Origin: Comamonas sp. JUb58
GTDB lineage: Bacteria; Pseudomonadota; Gammaproteobacteria; Burkholderiales; Burkholderiaceae_C
Assembly (NCBI RefSeq): GCF_004364775.1
Contig: NZ_SOAL01000007.1
Location: 62,001-126,000, forward strand
Length of the DNA: 64,000 nucleotides
Reading direction: 5' to 3'
The notes below the pieces were generated by a model. That model was not told the DNA's origin. It made no database searches and saw only the letters and a program-made list of their open reading frames with translations. The translations under genes were made by a program, and so were the position numbers. Shown here piece by piece: positions 9,480 to 18,443 of the stretch; position 1 is the stretch's first letter; each line of letters opens with the position of its first letter.

Positions 9480-10277
9480 TTATTCCAGATACATCTGCGC
9501 GAGCTTTTGCTGTGCCTTTGCATCCACGCCCAGCACCTTTTCCACATAGTTGGGGATGCTGCCGTAGTCCTGCAGCACAGGCTGGATCGCGGCGGTCAGG
9601 AAGGGTTCCTGCACCCGCCACAGCACCTGCAGCACTTCCTCGGGGATGTGGGCGGCAGCGGCCACGGCTTCGGCCGGGCGGTGGTAGTAGTCGTTGGTCA
9701 GCAGGTAGTCCTGCAGCACGACATCCTGGGGCACGCCCAGGGTGGTCAGCAGCAAGGTGGCGGCCCAGCCGGTGCGGTCCTTGCCAGCGGTGCAGTGGAA
9801 GACGATGGGCGCATCGCTGTCCAGCAGCATCTCGAAGAACTGCGCAAATGGCGCGGCATTGTCATGGATGAAGCTGCGGTAGGTGTCCTGCATCAACACC
9901 ACCGTGTGGTCGGGCGTTAGCCGCTGGCCTTGCTGCATCAGGCTGAAGGCGCGCTGCACCAGGGTCGGCTCGATGGCCAGCGAGTGGTGCTGCAGGCCGT
10001 CGATTGCATAGTGGTCCACCGTCTGCTCGCGCTGGCCGCGAAAATCGGCCGAGCGGGCCACGCCCAGCTCGCGCAGCAGCTGCAGTTGGGATTCGGGGCT
10101 GAGCAAGGCCAGGTGGTCGGAGCGGAACAGCTTGCGCCAGCGCACCGTGCGGCCGTCCAGGCCCTGGTAGCCGCCCAGGTCGCGGAAATTGGTGGTGCCC
10201 GCCAGTGGCAGGTGGCGGGTATAGGCCTCAGCGGTGGCCTCAGGGGTAAGAGCTGCAGATTCGGCTTGGATGGGCAT
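9480..10277 (-). CDS. Tyrosine/dual-specificity protein phosphatase
   Basis: A 265-residue phosphatase of the Y_phosphatase3 type. The P-loop HCTAGKDRTG gives the catalytic C162 and R168 (C-x5-R). An upstream NFRDLGGY motif and an acidic D in RSADFRG are typical of this bacterial group, which acts on phosphotyrosine or phospholipid head groups. No signal peptide is seen. The start is uncertain: the ATG at 10277 was taken because the downstream sequence begins the conserved part, but another ATG at 10295 is equally possible and neither has a well-spaced ribosome site. It is divergent from the acyl-CoA dehydrogenase. Confidence 0.85.
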   Translation of the reverse strand: MPIQAESAALTPEATAEAYTRHLPLAGTTNFRDLGGYQGLDGRTVRWRKLFRSDHLALLSPESQLQLLRELGVARSADFRGQREQTVDHYAIDGLQHHSLAIEPTLVQRAFSLMQQGQRLTPDHTVVLMQDTYRSFIHDNAAPFAQFFEMLLDSDAPIVFHCTAGKDRTGWAATLLLTTLGVPQDVVLQDYLLTNDYYHRPAEAVAAAAHIPEEVLQVLWRVQEPFLTAAIQPVLQDYGSIPNYVEKVLGVDAKAQQKLAQMYLE

Positions 10278-10433
10278 CCTTTGTTTATAGCCCATCTGCA
10301 AGACCGGGGTACGACACCAGGGTGTCATCGGCAGGCCCGGCGCTACGGCAGCGGACCGCTCTGTCTCAACTGTGACCGCCTGGCACGCGGCGCATGGCAC
10401 CATTTGCAGGCCCCCTTACCCGAAGACCGCACC

Positions 10434-11666
10434 ATGGATTTTTCCCTGTCCCCCGAACTGCTGGCGCTGCGCGACAAGACCCGCGCCTTTATCGCCGAGC
10501 AGGTGATTCCGCTGGAGAACGATGCCCGGCAAAGCCGCCATGGCCCCGATGAGGCGCTGCGCCGCGAACTGGTGGAGCGCGCCCGCGCGGCCGGCCTGCT
10601 CACGCCCCATGCCTCGCGCGAGCTGGGCGGGCTGGGGCTCACGCATATCGAGAAGGCGGTGGTGTTTGAAGAAGCCGGCTACTCCTGGCTGGGCCCGACG
10701 GCGCTCAACATCCATGCGCCCGATGAAGGCAATATCCACCTGATGGAGGCGGTGGCCACCCCGGCCCAGCAGGCGCGTTGGCTGCGCCCGCAGGTAGCCG
10801 GCCAGCTGCGCTCCTGCTTTGCAATGACCGAGCCGGCGCCCGGTGCCGGCTCCGACCCCGCCGCGCTGGCCACGGTGGCGGTGCGCGATGGCGATGACTA
10901 CCTGATCAGCGGTCAGAAATGGTTCATCACCGGCGCCGAAGGGGCGGACTACGCCATCATCATGGCCCGCACCGAAGACGGCGGCGCCACGATGTTTCTG
11001 AGCGATATGGACCGGCCCGGCATCACGCTGGAGCGCTCGATGGATGCGATGGATGCCTGCTTTACCGGCGGCCACGGCGTGCTGCGTTTTGACCAGTTGC
11101 GCGTGCCCGCCAGCGACATCCTGGGCGAGGTCGGCAAGGGCTTTCGCTATGCCCAGGTGCGCCTGGCGCCCGCGCGGCTGACGCACTGCATGCGCTGGCT
11201 GGGCCAGGCCCGGCGTGCGCAGGATGTGGCGCTGGCCTATGCCCGCCGCCGCACGGCCTTTGGCAAACCGCTGTCTTCGCATGAGGGCGTGGGTTTCATG
11301 CTGGCCGACAACGACATGGATCTGCATACTGCGCGCCTGCATATCTGGCACACCGCCTGGCTGCTGGACCAGGGTGAGCAGGGCAGCTATGAATCGAGCC
11401 GGGCCAAGGTGGTCTGCTCCGAGGCCGAATGGCGCGTGGTGGACCGCTGTGTGCAGATTCTGGGCGGCCAGGGCGTGACCATGGAGACCCCGGTGATGCG
11501 CATCTTCATGGACATGCGCGCCTTCCGCATCTACGACGGCCCCAGCGAGGTGCACCGCTTCAGCATGGCGCGCAAGCTGGTGCAGGCGGCCGAGAAGGAT
11601 GCGCAGGCCGAGCGCGGTGTGCCGGCGATCATCCAGGCGGTGCCCGCAGCGCCGCGCCCGCTGTGA
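10434..11666 (+). CDS. Acyl-CoA dehydrogenase family protein
   Basis: A 410-residue FAD flavoprotein oxidising an acyl-CoA to its 2-enoyl form. Visible features are the N-terminal helical domain, the FAD-binding CFAMTEPAPGAGSD, the WFITGAEGADYAI strand, and the C-terminal QILGGQGVTMETPVMRIFMDMRAFRIYDGPSEVHR segment, where the ILGG and GxxE elements of ACADs are preserved. The start is the ATG before DFSLSPEL. A longer frame upstream overlaps the phosphatase. It shares a 4-base overlap with the APH-like gene, reproducing as two genes the domain pair found fused in animal ACAD10/ACAD11. It may act on long-chain or hydroxylated acyl-CoAs. Confidence 0.9.
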   Translation: MDFSLSPELLALRDKTRAFIAEQVIPLENDARQSRHGPDEALRRELVERARAAGLLTPHASRELGGLGLTHIEKAVVFEEAGYSWLGPTALNIHAPDEGNIHLMEAVATPAQQARWLRPQVAGQLRSCFAMTEPAPGAGSDPAALATVAVRDGDDYLISGQKWFITGAEGADYAIIMARTEDGGATMFLSDMDRPGITLERSMDAMDACFTGGHGVLRFDQLRVPASDILGEVGKGFRYAQVRLAPARLTHCMRWLGQARRAQDVALAYARRRTAFGKPLSSHEGVGFMLADNDMDLHTARLHIWHTAWLLDQGEQGSYESSRAKVVCSEAEWRVVDRCVQILGGQGVTMETPVMRIFMDMRAFRIYDGPSEVHRFSMARKLVQAAEKDAQAERGVPAIIQAVPAAPRPL

Positions 11667-12700
11667 ACGCCGCCAGCCACAGCCCCCAGGCGCTGGCGCA
11701 GCGGCTGCAGCCTTATCTGGAGGGCCTGGGCCTGTCGAATGGGGAGCCAGTCGCCGTCAGCGTGCTGGCGGGCGGCCAGTCCAACCCCACCTACAAGTTG
11801 CAGCTGGGCGACCGGCAGATGGTGCTGCGCAAGCAGCCCGCTGGCAGCCTGGTGGCCGGTGCGCATGCGATTGACCGCGAGCACCAGGTGATGCAGGCCC
11901 TGGCCGGCACGGCTGTGCCGGTGCCGCGCATGCTGGCCTATTGCGACGATGCCGAACTGCTGGGCACGCCGTTCTACCTGATGGATTTTCTGGACGGCCG
12001 GGTGCTGGTGGACCCGGCGTTGCCCGGGATGGAACCTGCCGAGCGCGGCGCGTTGTATGGTGAGATGAACCGCGTGATCGCCGCGTTGCACCAGCTGGAC
12101 CCGGCCGCGCTGGGCCTGGGCAGCTATGGCCGCCCGGGCGGCTATGTGGCGCGCCAAACCAAGCGCTGGAGCCAGCAAACCCAGCAGTTGCGGCTGCCTG
12201 TAGACCCTGCGATGCAGCAGCTGATGGACTGGCTGCCCCAGCATCTGCCGCAGGCCGAAGAGACCACCCTGGTGCATGGCGACTACCGGCTGGACAACCT
12301 CGTCTGGCACCGCACGGAGCCGCAGATCATCGGCGTGCTGGACTGGGAGCTGTCCACCTTGGGCGATCCGCTGGCCGACCTGGCCTACCACGGCATGGCC
12401 TGGCGCGTGCCGCCTGCGCTGTGGCGCGGCATGGGTGGTTGTGATCTGGCGGCCTTGGGCATCCCTGACGAGCGCCAGTACCTGGCGCTGTATGCCGAGC
12501 GCACGGGCCGCGACCCAGGGCCCCTCTGGGAGTACTACCTGGCCTTCAACCTGTTCCGCATGGCCGCCATCCTCTACGGCATTGCGCAGCGCGCCGCCGA
12601 TGGCACGGCCGCTGCCGCCGATGCGGTGGCCACCGGCGCCAAGGCCGGCCCGCTGGCAGCGCTGGGCTGGCAATGTGCAAAGGCTTTTGAGCGCGGCTGA
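11663..12700 (+). CDS. APH-family phosphotransferase (ACAD11 N-domain-like)
   Basis: A 345-residue kinase-like protein of the aminoglycoside phosphotransferase/choline kinase fold. Motifs are GGQSNPTYKL (nucleotide loop), VLRKQP (catalytic lysine), the catalytic loop HGDYRLDNLVWH and the metal site VLDWELSTLGDPLADL. It starts with GTG at 11663, overlapping the dehydrogenase stop as GTGA, so the two are translationally coupled. In ACAD10/11 the same kinase domain phosphorylates 4-hydroxyacyl-CoA before the dehydrogenase acts, which is the likely pathway here. It is not an antibiotic-resistance gene by context. Confidence 0.88.
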   Translation: MNAASHSPQALAQRLQPYLEGLGLSNGEPVAVSVLAGGQSNPTYKLQLGDRQMVLRKQPAGSLVAGAHAIDREHQVMQALAGTAVPVPRMLAYCDDAELLGTPFYLMDFLDGRVLVDPALPGMEPAERGALYGEMNRVIAALHQLDPAALGLGSYGRPGGYVARQTKRWSQQTQQLRLPVDPAMQQLMDWLPQHLPQAEETTLVHGDYRLDNLVWHRTEPQIIGVLDWELSTLGDPLADLAYHGMAWRVPPALWRGMGGCDLAALGIPDERQYLALYAERTGRDPGPLWEYYLAFNLFRMAAILYGIAQRAADGTAAAADAVATGAKAGPLAALGWQCAKAFERG

Positions 12701-12971
12701 TCAGCTTTGAGGGGCCTGCACGCCCGGCGGCAGCGGCGGGCGTGATTTAAAACGTTGAGAATCAGCCTAATAGACGTGTACGTGGCCGAAGGTCGTCCCA
12801 AACCACTGCTTGGCTTCCTCGTGTTGTTATAACCCTCGGTGCTGGCGCGTGTATGCTGTCGATAAATATCACAATCACTCGTTAGCGGAAATCGAAAAAT
12901 TTGAGAGATTAATAGTGATGGTTAATATTTGATGGAAAATTCCTTGGCGCTAAGGTTGAACATTTAACAGT
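12701..12971. other. AT-rich spacer before the orphan gene
   Basis: No gene is supported. A GC-rich inverted repeat CACGCCCG/CGGGCGTG (12719-12726 and 12737-12744) just after the kinase stop may act as a weak terminator; it has no clear T-run. From about 12810 composition drops sharply and stays AT-rich through the next gene. Confidence 0.5.
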
Positions 12972-13835
12972 ATGAAACACTCATCTGGACAGCAGTTGTT
13001 TGTGCAGCAATTTCCTCTGAATGCCCCTCCGGGAAAAGTTATTAAACTTACCTTGGATGGGGTGCAAAGCAGTTTGCTTGATACCAGTGGTTCAATGATC
13101 AAACCGTTCAAGAAGCCTAAGCAGCAGAGAGAGCCTCGCTCTATAACTGTTGAGATCGAATTTGAAGAACCAATAGTTGCTCAAGAAGTGAAAGTGGACT
13201 TCTCGACAGGGGAGATTTTTGTTGTCGGAAAAGTAAATTCGGCAATATTTCTATATCCGCAAATTCTAATGCCGAGTAGGTCCACCATTACAACTGCCTA
13301 TGATAAGAAAAAAGGAAAAAAGCTAATCAATTTTTATTTTCAAGGGCCTGGACACGCATTTTTCGGTATTGATCGGATTTTTAAATTTTACGATAGGGTG
13401 TACTGCATAGATACAAACACTAGAGTATCTGCTGCTGGGGTGACTATCGCTGTGACAACGGCGATTACTGTCACCTCGGAAAATATTGGTGATAAAGGGA
13501 TTCATATCACTTCGGATCACACTATTCAATTAATTTCGAACGATCCACCTTCGGGGAATCCAGAGCTACATGGGATCTGGATGCTTCTTGCTCGCGTCTG
13601 GCAGAATCATCCTCACCTACTTGAAGGTAGGCTTGCGATTATTACAGATACGGAGTTGGGGAAGATTAGAGGCTGGAATGAAAGAGTCGAGCCATTCTAT
13701 GATGGAAACATGCTTCCGCGTGGCGTGGATATTTTTTATGCTAGTGCTGATGTGGGAAGCGAGGAGTATCTTCCTAATAGACTCATGAAGGCGTGTGATT
13801 CTTTATCAACTAAAAAACTCGAAGAAATTTCTTAG
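12972..13835 (+). CDS. Orphan protein of low GC, possible RNase H-like fold
   Basis: A 287-residue protein I do not recognise. Codon use and base composition are strikingly AT-rich compared with every neighbour, indicating recent transfer. Residues 1-120 are strand-rich. The second half has spaced acidic positions reminiscent of RNase H: D147 in VYCIDTNT, E198 in PELHGIWMLLARVW, D226 in LAIITDTELGKIRGWN (compare the TDSQYV strand of RNase HI) and D260/D276 in YASADVGSEE...KACDSL. There is no signal peptide or membrane helix. This fold assignment is an inference from spacing only. No partner gene is adjacent. Confidence 0.7.
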   Translation: MKHSSGQQLFVQQFPLNAPPGKVIKLTLDGVQSSLLDTSGSMIKPFKKPKQQREPRSITVEIEFEEPIVAQEVKVDFSTGEIFVVGKVNSAIFLYPQILMPSRSTITTAYDKKKGKKLINFYFQGPGHAFFGIDRIFKFYDRVYCIDTNTRVSAAGVTIAVTTAITVTSENIGDKGIHITSDHTIQLISNDPPSGNPELHGIWMLLARVWQNHPHLLEGRLAIITDTELGKIRGWNERVEPFYDGNMLPRGVDIFYASADVGSEEYLPNRLMKACDSLSTKKLEEIS

Positions 13836-13988
13836 TTCAAAGATGGTTATTATTTGCGATCGGGTAATTAACCTGATGCAATAAATTTCCCCGTCCAGTT
13901 ATGAACTTCTCAACCATAAAGTTTCAGGCCGCTTTCAAACGCAGCACCCAGGCTGCCACTGGGCAGACTGGGTGCTGGGGTTCAACGA

Positions 13989-15632
13989 TCAGGCATGGCC
14001 TTGGGCGGGATGGTTCACCGACAGGAAATGCTGGACCACTGGGGGTTCACTGCCTTGGTGGTACTGCGCCACTTCGCTCTGTACATCGGCATCGCTATGG
14101 GTCACCCGCTTGTGCTGGCGCAGGTGCTCGGCCCAGGATTCCACCTGGAACCACTCCATGAAGTGGTCCTCGGAGGCGGTGTCCTGCACGATGCCCCAGG
14201 CATAGGCGCCATCGCGGCGGCGGGCGGCAGACAGGCGGGCGAGGGCCTTGAGGAAGGGTGCGTGGTTCTCCTTGGCCACGTGGTAGCGGATCTGGATCAT
14301 CACCGGGCCCCGGTCCTTGTCGACCGGATTGGCGGTCAGTGGCTCGGGCCAGTGGTTGGACGGGACCAGGTCGGCCTCGCCTTCGGGCAGCTTGATGCGG
14401 TGGGCGATCAGGCCCATCACGACCAGGCCGGCAGCACCTACCAGCAAGGTGCTGGGCACACCCAGTGCCTTGGCGGTAAAGCCCCAGCTGAGGCTGCCGA
14501 AGGTCATCGCGCCGTTGAACACGGTCAGGTAGACGGCCAGCGCACGGCCCCGCACCCAGTTGGGCAGAATGGCCTGGGCGACACCGTTGAGCGTGGTGAG
14601 CGCGGTGATCCAGGACTGGCCCAGCAGCAGCAGTGCCAGCACGGAAGCCCATTGGGGCGGCGACATCGCCAGGAAGGCCATCACGGCAGCGGAGACCAGG
14701 GCCGACATCAGCAGCAGGCCATCGGACGACAGACGGGCACGCAGCTTGGGCAGCAGGAAGGCACCGCCAATGGCACCGACACCGACGGCGCCCAGCAGCA
14801 CACCGTAGAAGCCGGCACCACCGCCCAGCAGCTGGCGGGCCACCAGGGGCAGCAGCGCCCAGACCGAGCTGGCCAGTGCAAAGAACAGGAAGGCACGCAG
14901 CAGCACCACGTGCAGCTCGCGGCTGGAGCGGGCATAGCGCAGGCCGGCACGGAAGGCGCCTGCAAAGCGCTCGCTCAGGTCGTCTTGCTCGGCCTTGGGG
15001 CGGGGCCACCACAGCAGTGCGGCAATCACAAAGGCGTAGCTGATCACATCCACCCCGTAGGTGACCGAGGCACCCAGGCCGGCCAGCACAATACCGCCCA
15101 AAGCCGGGCCAATGGCGCGGGCAATATTGATGCCCAGCGAGTTGAGCGCTACGGCTGACTTGAGGTCACGCTTGGCGACCAGCTCGGGCACGATGGCCTG
15201 CCAGGTCGGTCCCATCAGCGCGGCACCAATGCCACCCAGAAAGGTCAGTGCCACCAGCGAGCCCACCGTTTGCATGCCCATGGCCGACAGGGTCATCAAG
15301 GTAATGCTGACGCAGGCCAGCAGCACCTGGATGGCGATCAGAAACTTGCGGCGGTCCAGGATGTCGGACAGCACGCCTGCCGGGATGGCCAGCAGAAAGG
15401 CCGGGGCCGAGGCTGCTGCCTGCACCAGCGCGACTGCCGTTGGCGAGGGCGACAGGTCGGTCATCAGCCAGGCGCTGGCCACATCGCGCACAAAGCTGCC
15501 GGTGTTGCCGACGACGGTGGCGATCCACAGCACGGCAAACAGCTTTTGCTGCAAGGGGGCGAAGCTGCCGCCGGAAGGCTGGGCCGGGGCAGCGGGCTGC
15601 GCCGGGGGATGGTCGGGATGGTTGTGGTTCAT
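13989..15632 (-). CDS. MFS exporter with C-terminal ABM-like domain
   Basis: A 547-residue membrane transporter of the MFS_3/enterobactin-exporter type. About 12 helices span residues 30-430, beginning LFAVLWIATVVGNTGSF and including RGRALAVYLTVFNGAMTFGS. After the last helix, a soluble domain (MIQIRYHVAKENHAPFLKAL, then DHFMEWFQVESWAEHLRQH) resembles the dimeric alpha-beta-barrel (antibiotic biosynthesis monooxygenase) fold that is sometimes fused to this transporter family. The start is the ATG before NHNHPDHP. It is the last gene of a minus-strand group led by pirin, pointing to export of a pathway product or toxic intermediate. Confidence 0.85.
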   Translation of the reverse strand: MNHNHPDHPPAQPAAPAQPSGGSFAPLQQKLFAVLWIATVVGNTGSFVRDVASAWLMTDLSPSPTAVALVQAAASAPAFLLAIPAGVLSDILDRRKFLIAIQVLLACVSITLMTLSAMGMQTVGSLVALTFLGGIGAALMGPTWQAIVPELVAKRDLKSAVALNSLGINIARAIGPALGGIVLAGLGASVTYGVDVISYAFVIAALLWWPRPKAEQDDLSERFAGAFRAGLRYARSSRELHVVLLRAFLFFALASSVWALLPLVARQLLGGGAGFYGVLLGAVGVGAIGGAFLLPKLRARLSSDGLLLMSALVSAAVMAFLAMSPPQWASVLALLLLGQSWITALTTLNGVAQAILPNWVRGRALAVYLTVFNGAMTFGSLSWGFTAKALGVPSTLLVGAAGLVVMGLIAHRIKLPEGEADLVPSNHWPEPLTANPVDKDRGPVMIQIRYHVAKENHAPFLKALARLSAARRRDGAYAWGIVQDTASEDHFMEWFQVESWAEHLRQHKRVTHSDADVQSEVAQYHQGSEPPVVQHFLSVNHPAQGHA

Positions 15633-15711
15633 GGAAGTGCTCGGATCGGGGGGCTGGCCCGGTGGGGACCGGGTCAGCGGGAATAGGTGGGGGTGGGTGG
15701 TGTGGCAGCGC

Positions 15712-17610
15712 TCAGGACATCCAGCAGGAGCAGCCCAGTGCGCCAAAGAAGCCTTGCATGTCGGAGGCCGGCACCTTGGAGGCCCAGGCATCGGCATGCT
15801 GGTGGCCGTGCATGCCGCAGTGGCTGCCACAGCCGCAACCAGCAGCCAGGCTGCGGTAGCGGGCGGGGTTCAGCGAGTTTTTGCCAGCACCTTCGGGCTC
15901 GCCCCAGGCGCCATAGCCACCAAAGCGGCGCACGGGCGACCAGTCAGGCATGGCAGGGGGCAGGGGGTTGTCGTCATGGCGGGCAAAGCTGCCTGCGCCA
16001 TACACCACCCGGCCACCGACCACGGTCAGGTCCGAGGTAAGGAAGGAGATTTCATCCTCAGGCACCTGGAAATAGTCTTTGTTGGGCACGATCAGGTCGG
16101 CAAACTGGCCCACCTGGATGCGGCCACGCGCACCTTCCTCGTTGGAGAACCAGGCCACGTTCTCGGTCCACATGCGCAGCGCGGTTTCGCGGTCGAGCAG
16201 GTTGCGCTCGGGGTACATCTGCATGCCGCCAACGGTCTTGCCGGTGACCATCCAGGACAGCGACACCCAGGGGTTGTACGAGGCCACGCGGGTGGCATCG
16301 GTACCGGCGGAGACTTTGACGCCTTTTTCCAGAATCTTCTTCACGGGCGGCGTGGCTTCCATCGCCTTGTGGCCATAGCGTTCGGCAAAGTACTCGCCCT
16401 GGTAGGCCATGCGGTGCTGCACGGCAATGCCGCCACCCAGCGCGGCGATGCGGTCGATCGAGCGGTCGGAGATGGTTTCGGCATGGTCAAAGAACCAGTT
16501 CAGGCCGTCGATGGGGGTTTCCTGGTGCACCTTTTCGAACACATCGAGCGCGCGGCTGATGGTCTCGTCATAGGTGGCATGCAGGCGCCAGGGCCACTTG
16601 TTTTGGACCAGCACGCGCACCACATCTTCCAGCTCGGTCTCCATCTGCGGCGGCATGTCGGGGCGGGGCTGGCGAAAGTCCTCAAAGTCGGCCGCCGAGT
16701 ACACCAGCATTTCGCCGGCGCCGTTGTGGCGGAAGTAGTCGTTGCCCTGCTTGTACTTGACCGACTGGGTCCATTGCAGAAAGTCGTCCTTCTCTTCCTT
16801 GGGCTTTTGCGTGAACAGGTTGTAGGCCAGGCGCACGGTGATCTGGCCTTGCTTGTTGAGCTCTTCGATGACCTGGTAGTCATCGGGGTAGTTCTGCGAG
16901 CCGCCACCAGCGTCGATGACACCGGTGACGCCCAGGCGGTTGAGCTCGCGCATGAAGTGGCGCGTGGAGTTGACCTGGTACTCGAAGGGCAGCTTGGGGC
17001 CCTTGGCCAAGGTGGAATAGAGGATGGTGGCATTGGGTTTGGCCAGCAGCAGGCCCTGGGGGTTGCCCTGGCTGTCGCGCACAATCTCGCCGCCCGGTGG
17101 CTGGGGCGTGTCGCGGTGGTAGCCCACGGCGCGCAGCGCAGCGGCGTTGAGCAGGGCGCGGTCATACAGGTGCAGCAGGAACACGGGGGTATCCGGCGCA
17201 ATCGCGTTGATCTCGGCCAGGGTGGGCAGGCGCTTTTCGACAAACTGATGCTCGCTGAAGCCACCCACCACGCGCACCCACTGCGGCGCCGGCGTGATCG
17301 CCACCTGCTGGCGCAGCATCTCCAGCGCATCGGCCAGCGACCGCACCCCGTCCCAGCGCAGCTCCATGTTGAAGTTCAGGCCGCCCCGGATCACATGGGT
17401 GTGGTTGTCGAACAGGCCCGGCAGCGCGCTGCGGCCTTGCAGGTCAACCTTGCGGGTGCCGCTGCTGGCCAGCGCCAGCACCTCGGCATCACTGCCCACC
17501 GCAACAAACTTGCCATCGCGGATGGCCACGGCGCTGGCCGTGGGTTGGGCCTTGTTCAAGGTGGTGAAGCGGCCGTTGTGAAAGATGGTGTCGGGGCTGG
17601 AGGTGGTCAT
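15712..17610 (-). CDS. YtcJ-type metal-dependent amidohydrolase
   Basis: A 632-residue hydrolase of the amidohydrolase_3 group. It has the N-terminal composite-domain strand IFHNGRFTTLN, the metal motif H-x-H in LFDNHTH, a GVTGVIDAG strand, a FDHAETI motif and SAGTDATRVASYNP near the C-terminal metal residues. The catalytic domain ends near residue 575. About 55 extra residues follow, containing CGCGSHCGMHGHQH and GCSCWMS, a Cys/His-rich tail that looks metal-binding. The substrate is unknown. It lies between the isochorismatase-type and MFS genes, 71 bases from the former, so it probably belongs to the same LysR-linked operon. Confidence 0.88.
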   Translation of the reverse strand: MTTSSPDTIFHNGRFTTLNKAQPTASAVAIRDGKFVAVGSDAEVLALASSGTRKVDLQGRSALPGLFDNHTHVIRGGLNFNMELRWDGVRSLADALEMLRQQVAITPAPQWVRVVGGFSEHQFVEKRLPTLAEINAIAPDTPVFLLHLYDRALLNAAALRAVGYHRDTPQPPGGEIVRDSQGNPQGLLLAKPNATILYSTLAKGPKLPFEYQVNSTRHFMRELNRLGVTGVIDAGGGSQNYPDDYQVIEELNKQGQITVRLAYNLFTQKPKEEKDDFLQWTQSVKYKQGNDYFRHNGAGEMLVYSAADFEDFRQPRPDMPPQMETELEDVVRVLVQNKWPWRLHATYDETISRALDVFEKVHQETPIDGLNWFFDHAETISDRSIDRIAALGGGIAVQHRMAYQGEYFAERYGHKAMEATPPVKKILEKGVKVSAGTDATRVASYNPWVSLSWMVTGKTVGGMQMYPERNLLDRETALRMWTENVAWFSNEEGARGRIQVGQFADLIVPNKDYFQVPEDEISFLTSDLTVVGGRVVYGAGSFARHDDNPLPPAMPDWSPVRRFGGYGAWGEPEGAGKNSLNPARYRSLAAGCGCGSHCGMHGHQHADAWASKVPASDMQGFFGALGCSCWMS

Positions 17611-17681
17611 GGCGGTGGCGTGCGTGGTGGGTGGTGCGTGGTGGAGCGCGGGGGTGGGGGCGTTACCCCCACCTAAAACGA

Positions 17682-18377
17682 TTAAACAGCGGGCTTGGGG
17701 CCGATGGTGTTGCCGTGCTGTGCACGCTCTGGCGCCTTGTGCACCATCGTGTAGGCGTAGTCCACGCCCATGCCGTAGGCACCGGAGTGTTCGCGCACGA
17801 TGTCCATCACGGCGTCATAGGTCTCGCGCTTGGCCCAGTCACGCTGCCATTCCAGCAGCACTTGTTGCCAGGTGACGGGCACCACACCAGCCTGCACCAT
17901 GCGCTGCATGGCCTGGTTGTGCGCTTCGAGCGAGGTGCCGCCCGAGGCATCGGCGACCATGTAGATCTCGTAGCCGGCGTCATGCATGGCGCTCAGGGCA
18001 AAGGTGGTGTTGCAGACCTCGGTCCACAGGCCAGAGACGATGACCTTCTTGTGGCCCTTGGCGACGTTGGCGGCCAGCGCATCACGCACATTCTGGTCGT
18101 CCCAGGAGTTCATCGAAGTGCGCTCCAGGATGGGGTTGCTGGGGAAGACGTTCAGCAGCTCTGGGTAGGTGTGGCCGGAGAAGCTGTGGGTTTCCACCGT
18201 GGTGAGGGTGGTCGGCACGCCGAACACCTTGGCCGCCTTGGCCAGGCCCACCACGTTGTTCTTCAGGGTCTGGCGGTCGATGGACTGCACGCCAAAGGCC
18301 ATCTGTGGCTGCTGGTCGATGAAGATCATCTGGCTGTTGGCTGGGGTCAGGACTTCGAGAAATTGCTTGTTGGTCAT
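17682..18377 (-). CDS. Isochorismatase-superfamily hydrolase (YcaC-like)
   Basis: A 231-residue cysteine hydrolase. The fold's catalytic aspartate is D21 (FIDQQP), and the nucleophile is C122 in GLWTEVC. The ERTSMNSWDD segment corresponds to the ARPGNINAWDN region of E. coli YcaC, so YcaC is the closest known type. The C-terminal 60 residues with WQRDWA also fit. Members act on small amides or isochorismate-like substrates; the substrate here is unknown. It follows pirin by 66 bases and precedes the amidohydrolase, a grouping that suggests a shared degradation role. Confidence 0.88.
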   Translation of the reverse strand: MTNKQFLEVLTPANSQMIFIDQQPQMAFGVQSIDRQTLKNNVVGLAKAAKVFGVPTTLTTVETHSFSGHTYPELLNVFPSNPILERTSMNSWDDQNVRDALAANVAKGHKKVIVSGLWTEVCNTTFALSAMHDAGYEIYMVADASGGTSLEAHNQAMQRMVQAGVVPVTWQQVLLEWQRDWAKRETYDAVMDIVREHSGAYGMGVDYAYTMVHKAPERAQHGNTIGPKPAV

Positions 18378-18443
18378 GGTGCGTGCTCTTGGAAAAGTGA
18401 AAAAACGGGGAAGGCGTGTGTTTAAAAAGGAATCTGGGCTGAC

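Noticed and set aside
11663..12700. Aminoglycoside resistance gene
   Set aside because: The APH fold is present, but coupling to an acyl-CoA dehydrogenase and the ACAD11-like domain type point to fatty-acid metabolism.
12719..12744. Terminator after the APH-like gene
   Set aside because: The hairpin arms are clear but there is no adequate T-run, so it is mentioned only as a weak possibility.
15061..17676. An 871-codon plus-strand frame over the MFS and amidohydrolase genes
   Set aside because: The opposite strand carries two complete families with motifs. This frame has no recognisable domain.
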